Below are positions 35,495-44,825 of a DNA stretch of 64,000 nucleotides, one piece after another. A program made the translations under genes and the position numbers. Below the pieces are notes generated by a model. The model made no database searches. It saw only the letters and a program-made list of their open reading frames with translations, and was not told the DNA's origin. Within the stretch, counting starts at the first letter, position 1; the number at the start of each line of letters is the position of its first letter. Source of the DNA: Fremontodendron californicum. Its lineage: Eukaryota > Streptophyta > Magnoliopsida > Malvales > Malvaceae. The stretch is from NCBI GenBank assembly GCA_030761205.1, contig JAULJL010000005.1:4799501-4863500 (forward strand), in the 5' to 3' direction.

Positions 35495-35700
35495 CTACAG
35501 GCCCCGCGCCTGTAGGCCCCGCGCCTGTAGGCCCCGCGCCTGTAGGCCCCGCGCCTGTAGGCCCCGCGCCTGTAGGCCCCGCGCCTGTAGGCCCCGCGCC
35601 TGTAGGCCCCGCGCCTGTAGGCCCCGCGCCTGCAGGACTCGCGCCTGCAGGCCCCTCCCGCCTGCAGCCCCCCCCCGCCTGCAGACCCCACGCCTGCAGG
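35495..35700. repeat. GC-rich 15-bp tandem array capable of hairpins
   Basis: Eight perfect GCGCCTGTAG-containing 15-bp units (GCGCCTGTAGGCCCC) are followed by about five degenerate CTGCAGG units. Each CTACAGGC pairs with the next GCCTGTAG across a 5-base loop (CCCGC). It sits in AT-rich DNA directly after the Helitron gene. Two long minus-strand ORFs through it are repeat by-products. Confidence 0.9.
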
Positions 35701-36536
35701 CCAAACCCCCCACCTCCTCAGCTGAATCTTTGCACCTTGTCTTGCAAATTTGATAACAAATAGCAAATTTTATAGTCGCCGCCAGACCCCCTATGTTAAA
35801 ACGTTTTTTAACAAAATTTGATAGTGCTTCCATATCCCGCTTCATATAAGATTTATAAAAAAAATTCAAAACCCTAGTTTATTTTTTATTTAAAAGAAAA
35901 AAAATCAAAATCAATTCTCATATGAAAATTTTCATCTTATGTTTTAATAAAAAAAAAAATTGAGATACATGGATGAGAACTTACCTTTTCTCAACAAAAA
36001 AAAAAAAAATTAGGGAGAAGAATTGAAATCTTTTTGCTTGGGAAGAGCTTTTGAGATTATTGAAAATAATTTTTCAAGTGACTTTCACATTTATAGACAA
36101 CATGTAGTGTCCTTGTGCTATTTGAACTCTAAAAAGATATTTATCTTTTTATCTTGTTATTTTTTTATTTTTTATTTTTCATTTTATTTATTATTATTAT
36201 TTTTTTTATTATTATTATTATTATTTTTTTTTTTTTTAAAAAAATCTTCTTGCCTAATTTGCATCTATGTCTCGATGTTCTCCATCTCAAGTATCCTTAA
36301 GAAGCACCTAATTTGCATCTATGTGAATTGAGTGGTTCAAGTGCATTTTCTTCCAGAATGGCACCATGAATTATCTTCCACTTTTTTTTTGATTTGTTCC
36401 CGAAAAAGAGCTGGCGACATGTTAACCTTGTGGTTGAGGAATGGAATTACTTAGTTCATATTTTTATTGGTTGGCTTTTTCTATGTAGAATTGCAAAGTA
36501 TGATATCTCTGAGTAAAGGCGGGGTTACTGTCCAAC
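35701..36536. other. Region between tandem arrays, no gene seen
   Basis: AT-rich sequence with several A- and T-runs and a T/ATT-rich tract at 36160-36240. It may be the 3' internal part of the LTR element whose LTR starts at 36814, or Helitron 3' flank; the sequence does not decide. Confidence 0.45.
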
Positions 36537-36650
36537 CTGTGCAGGCGGGCTGGCTAGCAGGCGCCCCTTGCATGCAGGCGCCCTGTATGCAGGCGCCCCT
36601 TGCATGCAGGCGCCCTGTATGCAGGCGCCCCGCATGCAACGGCCTGTAAA
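36537..36650 (+). repeat. GCAGGCGCC minisatellite
   Basis: Alternating 17- and 15-bp units, GCAGGCGCCCCTTGCAT and GCAGGCGCCCTGTAT, about six units in all. The shared GCAGGCGCC core contains palindromic GGCGCC, and the TGCATGCA joints are also palindromic. Confidence 0.85.
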
Positions 36651-36813
36651 CAAAAATTAAATAAATAAATAAGTAAAATTCAACAACAACAACAACAACA
36701 AAATGTGTGGGACACTTGCATAAAATTTAGAAACTTACATTTTATCATACTTGATATTATTTTCAGTGCATAAGAATCCTTTTAAAAAAAAAATTCTCAT
36801 GCAGGGGGCAAAA

Positions 36814-37794
36814 TGTAGACACTCGTTTTTGGTCAATAACATTTTATGCAGGAACAAATCCTATATGCAGCGGGACTGAGTAATAGTCTCCCTGTCAGCA
36901 GCGCTCTTGGCACGTCGCTTGGCACGTCACTTGACACGTTTCATGGCATGTCTATTGGCACGTCTCTTGGCACGTCCTCTTGGCACGTCGCTTGGCACGT
37001 CGCTTGGCACGTCACTTGGCACGTCTCTTGGCACGTCTCTTGACACGTCTATTGGCACGTCACTTGACACGTCTCTTGGCACGTCTCTTGGCACGTCGCT
37101 TGACATGTCGCTTCTAGGCAGCAGGAGTTCCTGCAGTAATGCACAACTACATGAAGACTGTGGAGCTAACCCGGGAAGGTTGGCAGGATTCTCGAGTTTG
37201 CTCCAATCTTGGGATGTCTTGGAGAGCATGGCTTGGAGGCTCAGATATGGAGATTGTTAAGAAGTTCGCTTCTTAACCTTTCCCTGGAACACAAGTGTTT
37301 CCTTATCCCGTTGAACAGACAGTGCATTCTCAAGCGTGCTGTCAGTAGCCTTCCTTCGCTACATGTGACTGAAACACTTCTCCTGATGTAACCTCTCATA
37401 ACTAACATTTCTCCATTATCATATATAACCTCTCCACTACCCATGATTGAGATCATGCTTATATAAAATAACTTCCCACTTTTACGTAACTTCTCCTTGT
37501 AACTTCTTTGGAGAGGTTATAAATAGAAGTCCAAATATTTCATTTTGGATCTTTTGGCCATTTGACAAACTTTCTGACGTTAAGAATTCTCTGCAACATT
37601 TTCTCTGCAATTTCTACAACCACCATACTTTCCACCATCATCAGCCACCTATAGCCTTCATCACCACCACCTGCCACCGCACTTGTTCTCCAGGGTCTGC
37701 TCCAATCTTCCTCTCCGCCATCTCTCTACGATATCTCGTTTTACTGGTTTGCAACGTTTCCTCACCCGATCAAAAACACCCTCTACAATTACCA
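36814..37794 (+). mobile_element. 3' LTR of an otherwise missing LTR retrotransposon
   Basis: A purine-rich GCAGGGGGCAAAA directly precedes TGTAGACACTCG, as a polypurine tract precedes a 3' LTR. The block ends TTACCA where the duplicated host segment resumes, giving TG...CA ends over 981 bp. A TATA box (TATAAATAG, 37518-37526) lies in its second half, as in an LTR promoter. No 5' LTR or gag-pol is recognised in the window, so the element is 5'-truncated, probably by the adjoining Helitron block. Superfamily unknown. Confidence 0.6.
36905..37112 (+). repeat. 12-bp GGCACGTCNCTT tandem array
   Basis: About 17 units of the type TTGGCACGTCGC, with variants at one or two positions, inside the U3-like part of the LTR at 36814. 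Nearly every unit has an ACGT core. ORFs on both strands across it are repeat by-products. Confidence 0.9.
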
Positions 37795-38533
37795 CTGAAT
37801 ATATTGTTTGCACTTTGGTGCTTCATTTTGTCTAAGGGCGGAAATGGTCCATCCAGAACCAAAATTCATTCAAGGTAATATGAAGACCCGCGTTTAATTA
37901 GCGAGATATTATCCACTTTGATTAGAAATTTTTATAATTTTATCTCATAAAAAACGTTTCACAAATATAAATTTAAATCTTTACATATATTATAACAGAT
38001 ATTCACAATTTTCACCGGGATTTACCTTTCTTTTTTTTTTTTTTTAAGTCATTCATGTCTAACTTGATCGATCGCAAGCAATGCTATGACTGATCAATTT
38101 TACCTTCTTTTAACAATCAACTCGATTTCTTTTTTTTTTCTTTTTAAATCAAACTATCGAGCTTGCAAGTTGCAATATCAGTAACTTGATCATGAGAGAA
38201 AGTTGACACATCCTAAAAAAATTAATGTTATAGTGAAGCAATATTGAAGCCTCAAATTAAATTATTGACCAAGTTCGAAGGTAATTAGCTTCTTATTCAT
38301 CCCAAAACTCTTAAAGGTATTATTGTACCCTTGCTTGCATTAATGAAGCTATTAGGAAGCATTCAAGTCTTGTCAATGTTTCCTTTTCTAATCTGATATT
38401 TTCACTTCGGTGGAGAGACTTAAAATTTTGTCTACTTTGGCAGCTTCTACGGATAGGGCGAGAGGGATTCAAGAAGTTCGAATAAACATAGTACTCTGCT
38501 AAATTGGTTAATATGGATAAATAATTTATTATA
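37792..38533. repeat. Direct duplication, copy 2 (3' flank of GLP-5)
   Basis: Matches 26777-28133 and keeps the empty SINE site. It runs into the GLP-5 3' end. Confidence 0.85.
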
Positions 38534-39489
38534 CTGCAATGAAGGAAAGCCATAATTAGAACAATAATGTAAAATTGCTGTTGCACCCCTTTCATGTTTG
38601 ATGCAAATTAGTTCCAAACATGTTATCTCATCAAAACCTTGACTGGAGGTATTTCACCATTTTCTTACTCAGCTGAAAGGCCCTGGCAAGAACATCAGGG
38701 TTAATGGGTGGATTTGATCCAAAAACAGCATTTGCTATTGTAATCACACCTGGGTTTTGGCTGCTCAAACCAGCAAAAGCGACAGCGTTGCTCTTTCCAA
38801 CATTCTGCTGAAAGTGAATTAGGCCAATGGGGAAGACGAAAACTGTTGGAATATGGTATGGCTCAAAGTCACATTTGGTGGCTTAGCACCAATAATGGAG
38901 CTACCACTTGCACCACTTGCACCACCAATAATGGAAGCTACCACTTGCAAATGGATGGTGGCTATGGTGGCTACCACTTGCAAAGTGTTCACACCAAGAT
39001 AGGTGGTGGAAGGTGGCTATGGTGGCTGCCACTTGCTTAGTGTTCACACCTTGATATTATGGCTATAAATAGCCATGTAGAGTTGAGAAGAGTTGAGATG
39101 AGTTGAGTAAGTTAGAGCTAAATTGTTGAAGCAAATACTCTGTGTTTATAGAGTAATTCGGTATTGTGTTGAGTTGTGAGTTCAGTGCTTGTGTAGCACA
39201 TTGAATTCTGTATATGTTTGTACTCTAAACTCCATTAATACAAAGCTTCAAGCTCCTCCTCCCGTGGATGTAAGCACAGTTGCTGAACCACGTAAAATAT
39301 CGGTGTTTTTTCAGTGTGTTTAAATCGGTTTTAGTAATATCTATTCGCTTCCGCACAACAAATTGGTATCAGAGCCAATTTTTACGTAAAACCGAGTTTG
39401 TTCGATTCTGTCCGTTTTTCAAAAGTGCTCCAATTTGTGTTTTGAAAATACCAGGTTGAAGAGGTCGTCGAGAGGAGTGCAGCAGAATC

Positions 39490-39741
39490 AACCGGAGCAC
39501 CAGAGGAGTCCGCACGCGCCCGCACGCGCCACCAGAAGAAGTGCCCACGCGCCCCACGCGCCGCACGCGCCACCAGAGGTTGCAGACGCGTGACACCCAC
39601 GCGCAGCACGCGCCACACGCGCCTCCAGAGGTTGAAGACGCGTGAAGCCCACGCGCCCCACGCGCCGGCCACCCAAACAGCTCCACGCGCTCCACGCGCC
39701 GCCGCACGCGCCGCCGTACGCCGCCCACGCGCCGCCGCAGG
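39490..39741 (+). repeat. CACGCGCC-rich leader repeat of the copia family
   Basis: Between PBS and gag the leader holds many CACGCGCC and GCACGCGCCAC units. The same kind of CGCGTGGGGCG repeat appears on the minus strand at 63910-63975 in the sister element, so it is a family trait. ORFs here in several frames are composition artefacts. Confidence 0.8.
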
Positions 39742-39997
39742 TCCGACCAACTTTTTCGGGCTATTTTTTGAGCCGTTTCAGAACACTATTCCGAGACTTT
39801 TCCGAGCCGGTTGAGCTAATCCGAGTCCATTTCGAGCCACTTGTAGCAGAATATTCGCAGAATATTCACCGTGTATCCAAAATTTACACAGTTGGACCCG
39901 TTCCTGGCTATTTCGACTATTGCGGACTCAACCGCGGCATCCGTTTTTTCATACAGGTACCGGAAAAACACTTTGTTGGTAATTTTTTTTTATTACC

Positions 39998-41293
39998 ATG
40001 GCAGAATCATTAGAGACACATGAAACGACAAGTAGCGCACGATCAAGTTCTTATATCAGAAAGAACTCGATGACCACTGCAAAGTTCGAGGTGGAGAAAT
40101 TTGATGGCACCACCAACTTTGGCATGTGGCAGTGCAAAGTTCAGGATCTGTTATTCCGAGAGGGTTCATATATCGCTCTGGAAGACAGGCCCAGAGATAT
40201 TTCGGAAGATGACTGGAAGTTTGTCAACCGTCAGGCTTGTGGCACAATCCGGTTATGCCTAGCCAAGGACCAGAAGTACTTTGTCATGAGAGAGAATAAT
40301 GCAAAAACTCTCTGGAAACAACTTGAGGACAAGTACATGACAAAAAGCATGGAGAACAGACTCTATCTGAAGAAGAAGCTGTTCCGCTTCCAGTATATGC
40401 AAGGTATCACCATGCAGGAGCATCTAGTAAGTTTTAACAAAATCCTCGCTGATCTTGAAAATCTAGATGCAAATATCTCTGATGAAGATAAGGCTCTTAC
40501 TCTGTTAAATTCCTTGCCTGATAGCTATGATCATTTAACCACTACACTGTTGTATGGTAAAAATGATATAGAATATGTTAATGTTAGTAATGCTCTGGTG
40601 AATAATGAGTATCGGAAAAAGGATCAGCATGATCACCAGAATACTACACCAGAAGCTTTAACTGTGTACAGAGGCAGGACGAGCAACCAAGGAGCCGGAG
40701 AAAACAAGCGAGGTAAATCCCGCTCAAGGAGGGGATCATCGAGAACACGACTCTCGAGGGACGAGTGTGCCTTTTGCCATGAGAAAGGGCATTGGAGGAA
40801 TAACTGTCCCAACATGGAGAGGTCGATTGTGAGTGTAGCTCAAGAATCTGAGGGAGAGGAAGACTCTGCATTTACAATTTCCACAACAACACACTCTTCA
40901 GATCAATGGATTCTGGATTCCGGATGTTCCTACCACATGTGTCCGAACCGGGAGTGGTTCTCAAACTTCAAGGAGTTTGATGGAGGGATTGTCCATATGG
41001 GCAATGACAATACTTGTCACACTAGAGGCATCGGAACGATCCGACTGAAAATGCATGACGGTACAATCAGACAACTTACAGACGTAAGGTATGTCCCTGA
41101 TCTCAAGAAGAACCTCATATCACTGGGGGTCTTAGACTCAAATGGTTACAAGGTGACCATTCAGAATGGAGTCCTGAGAGTTGTACGTGGAGCATTCTTA
41201 GCAATGAAGGGTTATATGAAGGGAAATCTGTATCTCCTTGACAGAGAAACCGTGACAGGCAGAGCAGCAGCCTCTCACAGAATGATGGGATAA
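39998..41293 (+). CDS. copia gag with protease start (in the GLP-5 element)
   Basis: The 431-codon frame begins MAESLETHETT. It has the copia gag region (KFEVEKFDGTTNFGMWQCKV), a CCHC zinc knuckle (CAFCHEKGHWRNNC, residues about 257-270) and the aspartic protease motif LDSGCSYH (D at 307). It stops soon after ETVTGRAAASH because of the internal deletion. Gag may still be made and could package the element's RNA; the active protease domain is incomplete. Gag forms the cytoplasmic virus-like particle in this family. The frame is uninterrupted, unlike the gag of the sister copy at 63653, which has nonsense codons. Confidence 0.85.
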   Translation: MAESLETHETTSSARSSSYIRKNSMTTAKFEVEKFDGTTNFGMWQCKVQDLLFREGSYIALEDRPRDISEDDWKFVNRQACGTIRLCLAKDQKYFVMRENNAKTLWKQLEDKYMTKSMENRLYLKKKLFRFQYMQGITMQEHLVSFNKILADLENLDANISDEDKALTLLNSLPDSYDHLTTTLLYGKNDIEYVNVSNALVNNEYRKKDQHDHQNTTPEALTVYRGRTSNQGAGENKRGKSRSRRGSSRTRLSRDECAFCHEKGHWRNNCPNMERSIVSVAQESEGEEDSAFTISTTTHSSDQWILDSGCSYHMCPNREWFSNFKEFDGGIVHMGNDNTCHTRGIGTIRLKMHDGTIRQLTDVRYVPDLKKNLISLGVLDSNGYKVTIQNGVLRVVRGAFLAMKGYMKGNLYLLDRETVTGRAAASHRMMG

Positions 41294-42660
41294 TTCGACA
41301 CTTCACTGTTCCTGGCACTCCCCAGCAGAATGGAGTTGCAGAAAGGATGAACCGAACTTTGGTTGATAAAGTTCGCTGCATGTTATCCCAGTCGAGCTTG
41401 AGCAAAGCATTTTGGGTGGAGGCTTTATTGTTCGCCTCCCACATTATCAACAGACTAACCTCCACCGCAATTGATGGGAAGACTCCCATAGAGGTGTAGT
41501 CCGGATATTCTGCCAAATGAATATGATCGGCTTCGTAGTAACGGATGCAAAACTGGATCCTAGAGCCAAGAAAGCTGTCTTCTTTGGGCTTTAGTGAAGG
41601 AGTAAAAGCAGTCCGATTGTGGAACCCTGAGTCAAAGAGAGTCATCGTAAGTCGAGATGTTGCCTTTGACGAATTTGTAATGCTGAAACTGTCAACTCCA
41701 GAGAATGTGAACCAAGATTCTCTAAAGCAGGTGGAGTTTTGAATTTGAAGATGCTGGTCAAAATTCAGATGAATCTGAACCAGAATCTGATGACACCTTA
41801 ACTGAAGTGGAGGAGTCATCACCGGAAATCTTTCAGCAACTTGAATCAGTTGTCACCAGTAGACCGAATAGACATATTCGGAAACCTGCTCGATACACAG
41901 ACGTGGTGACATACGCCCTTCCAGTAATTGATGATGATGTTCTGATCAATTACAAAGAAGCTGTAAACAGCCCTGAGCATGCCCAGTGGAAGGAGGCGAT
42001 CAGACTTGGAAGTTGGTTCCACTTCCAACACTCAAGATATCAATTGGGTGCAAATGGGTCTTTGCCAAAAAGGAGAGTGCTACCGGCAAAGACAGCATCA
42101 GATACAAAGCCAGATTGGTAGCCAAAGGTTAGGCTCAAAAAGAAGGAATAGACTACAATGAGGTATTTTCACCTATTGTTAAGCATGCATCTATTCGGAT
42201 CTTATTGGCTTTAGTAGCACAGTATAACCTAGAGATAGTTCAACTTGATGTAAAAACTGCATTCCTCCATGGTTCCGTAGAGGAGGAAATTTGTATGACT
42301 CAACCAGATGGTTCTGGAGTCCCCGGTCGCAAAGATTACAAAAGCAAGTTGAACCGATCATTGTATGGTCTGAAACAATCCCGTGACAGCTGTACAAACG
42401 GTTGGACTGTTTCATGACAGGATGAAAAGTACACACACAGTCAATTTGATCACTGTGTTTATTTCCGGAAACTTCAAGATGGATCATTTGTCTATCTGCT
42501 GAAAAAGGCAAGGTGGAGATCGACAGGCTGAAGGCTCAACTGAGCTCAGAGTTCGAGATGATCTTGGAGAAGTTAAGAAAATTCCTGGGAAGTAGACAGA
42601 AAAATTGACTCAGGCTCAGTGCATTGATGAATCATGCCAATGCAGTAGGTGCCCTGATAT
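41294..42660 (+). pseudogene. Broken remainder of copia pol
   Basis: After the deletion the sequence resumes in integrase at IIRHFTVPG and QQNGVAERMNRT, then passes through frame-shifted reverse transcriptase pieces (LVAQYNLEIVQLDVKTAFLHG; LNRSLYGLKQ). It has in-frame stops and a second loss near 42500. The YVDD catalytic motif and RNase H are missing. It cannot encode active reverse transcriptase or integrase. Confidence 0.9.
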
Positions 42661-43896
42661 GTGAGTAATGGTGTGTACATTTGAAGGAGAAAGGAGGAAG
42701 CTCTGATCTGTGAATTCTCTCTGTGGATTCTCGCCAAGGTGGAGATTGTTGGAATATGGTATGGCTCAAAGTCACATTTGGTGGCTTAGCACCAATAATG
42801 GAGCTACCACTTGCACCACTTGCACCACCAATAATGGAAGCTACCACTTGCAAATGGATGGTGGCTATGGTGGCTACCACTTGCAAAGTGTTCACACCAA
42901 GATAGGTGGTGGAAGGTGGCTATGGTGGCTGCCACTTGCTTAGTGTTCACACCTTGATATTATGGCTATAAATAGCCATGTAGAGTTGAGAAGAGTTGAG
43001 ATGAGTTGAGTAAGTTAGAGCTAAATTGTTGAAGCAAATACTCTGTGTTTATAGAGTAATTCGGTATTGTGTTGAGTTGTGAGTTCAGTGCTTGTGTAGC
43101 ACATTGAATTCTGTATATGTTTGTACTCTAAACTCCATTAATACAAAGCTTCAAGCTCCTCCTCCCGTGGATGTAAGCACAGTTGCTGAACCACGTAAAA
43201 TATCGGTGTTTTTTCAGTGTGTTTAAATCGGTTTTAGTAATATCTATTCGCTTCCGCACAACAAAAACATCTCCAGGGTGAAGGGTTTTAGAGATGAGTC
43301 GATTATTCGGATTGGATGTAACAAAGCCAACATAGAGTACGCCTTCTAGGACCACAAGGATCTCGGTGCCACGAGGGTGAGTGTGAGGTGGGTTTAGCCC
43401 ACCGTTTGGTGCATAATCAATACGAACTAAAGATATACCAAGTGTGTTTAGTCCTGGAATTTGATCAACATTTACAGGAGTAACTACTGATCCGACAGAA
43501 TTTGATGTGTTCTTTGGGATGTTTAGCCCCGAAAAGAAGAAATCGTTTGCGGTAACAAGCTTTGGGTCCTTGCAGAACTTCCCATTCACAAACACTGCAG
43601 GAAAGAAATGTTAGTCGAAAGCATGCATTGTGAAAGTACCCAAAAAAAAAATTGGAGAGAAGAATAGATGAAAAAGAGACTTACCTCCATTCTTGGTATC
43701 ATTGATGGCTACACAGAAGTCCTGGAGGGGGCTAGGGTCATAGGCAGAGGCAAACGAGGAAGCCAAAACCCAGAGGTTGAAAGCCAGAAGGAAACAAGCA
43801 CCTTTCATTGTCTTAAGACTCTTAGTCCCAGACCTTAATTTCTTCCAAGTGTTGTTGTTACTTTGATATGGGTTGAAAACATGCTTGTCAACAAGT

Positions 43897-43905
43897 CTTT
43901 TTATA
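43897..43905 (-). promoter_or_regulatory. TATA box of GLP-5
   Basis: TATAAAAAG on the minus strand about 93 bp upstream of the GLP-5 ATG. Confidence 0.65.
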
Positions 43906-43931
43906 GGCAGGGAACTTGAAATGCTTTATAT

Positions 43932-44825
43932 CATAGATTTAAATAGCGGCTACAACGCGATATTTCGGTTCTTTTTATCGTTGATATTTACTGTAATTTA
44001 TCGTGATAATATCTGTTAGGTCTGCAACTGTGATAAACGCAAAATGTGTTCACGACCACAATTTAAAGTATAGCAAATGTAGACCAACAAAGTCTTTAAT
44101 GGTTATTTATTTTGCAATTTAAAGGGAATTATTTGTGCACCCTCAACTCCTTCCTTTACTTACAGCAGTTCCCTGGTGACCCTTTTCTCCTTTTTTTCCT
44201 ACTGGTGAAATCGAATTAAATTATGCACCATACCACAGTTTTTTCTATGACCCCATAACTTGTCTTTGGGCATATTTTAACTTTCAATTGAAATGTCTAC
44301 CGCACTGGTTCTTTAGCAGGGTGAGTTGAAATACTAACTGTCAAGGCAAATCTCATAACTCTGCACTGATATTTGTATTGCATTTTCATCAGTCAGTCTT
44401 TCTTACAAGTTCTCTGCAACAAAGCCTGGCTGCATAAGTTGAAAACCAAGGGCTGTTTCAATTCAATATAAAACTAAACCGGTCCAAAATTATAATGTAA
44501 CCGATGCTATTACGATTATTGCACTTATCAGCGGTAGTGATTTTTTCTTTTTCTTTTTTCGTTTTGCACAAATACTTACTGTTAATAATAATTATAAATA
44601 TTTTTTTTAATAATTTTTAAAATGGTTTATGATCTTTTATTTATAGAAAAAAATTATTCACAAGTTATAAATATAATTTATATGCATATAATTCACGAGT
44701 GATGATTTAATTTTTATGAACCGTTAACCATTCACATTTCAATTGCGAAGAATATCAACAACGAAAAAAGCGAAACTGCAAAATAATATCATAACGTCAC
44801 GTTACAATCGTTATTTAAATCATAA
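43932..44825. mobile_element. Degenerate hAT-type element (GLP-cluster family, copy 3)
   Basis: The ends CATAGATTTAAATAGCGGC and, inverted, ATGATTTAAATAACGATTG resemble the CAGGGATTTAAA termini of the other two copies. Internal motifs such as TTCACGACCACAATTT and CCGATGCTATTACGAT also correspond. No target duplication is visible, so the copy is old and the ends approximate. It lies just upstream of the GLP-5 promoter. Confidence 0.6.

Larger units (their letters stand above)
38844..43263 (+). mobile_element. Ty1/copia retrotransposon in GLP-5, internally deleted, LTRs apparently identical
   Basis: LTRs at 38844-39360 and 42747-43263 are each 517 bp, TGTTGG...CAACA, and I found no difference by eye. 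The target duplication is AAAAC (38839-38843 and 43264-43268). The PBS TGGTATCAGAGCC (39364-39376) matches initiator tRNA-Met, and the PPT AAGGTGGAGAT precedes the right LTR. Each LTR has a TATA box (CTATAAATAGCC, near 39063 and 42966). The interior has intact gag and the start of protease, then a deletion reaching into integrase and further frame breaks and losses, so it cannot make its own pol. The element lies antisense to GLP-5. It is the same family as 57257-64000 and the solo LTR at 49723. Confidence 0.96.
38631..43808 (-). pseudogene. GLP-5: germin-like gene split in exon 2 by a copia retrotransposon
   Basis: Exon 1 is the complement of 43685-43808 (donor G|GTAAGT), and exon 2 is the complement of 43264-43594 and 38631-38843, separated by the 4420-bp retrotransposon. 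Exon 1 gives a signal peptide and LQDFCVAIND. The first exon 2 part encodes NGKFCKDP and germin box 1 (PPHTHPRGTE), and stops after PGDVFV, inside box 2. The far part continues FPIGLIHFQ, so the fourth metal ligand (His) is separated from the other three. A read-through product would be truncated with an incomplete metal site. The distal part ends QSRF then TGA TGA, where intact copies have two Trp codons (TGG TGG). Apart from this the frame is clean, so disruption is recent. Confidence 0.93.

Noticed and set aside
35482..35869. Minus-strand ORFs of 94 and 124 codons over 35482-35869
   Set aside because: They translate the 15-bp hairpin array (GAYRR and GLQAR repeats) in two frames; a pure by-product of tandem DNA.
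35701..36811. A matching 5' LTR for the 36814 LTR
   Set aside because: I looked upstream for TGTAGACACTCG and the 12-bp array and found neither in the window, so only a 3' LTR is called.
36846..37260. ORFs encoding GTSLGTSLGTS or DVPRDVPRDV repeats on both strands
   Set aside because: Translations of the 12-bp ACGT array within an LTR.
39369..39814. Overlapping ORFs on both strands rich in Arg and Ala
   Set aside because: High-GC CACGCGCC leader of the copia element; no codon bias or homology, and all frames are open.
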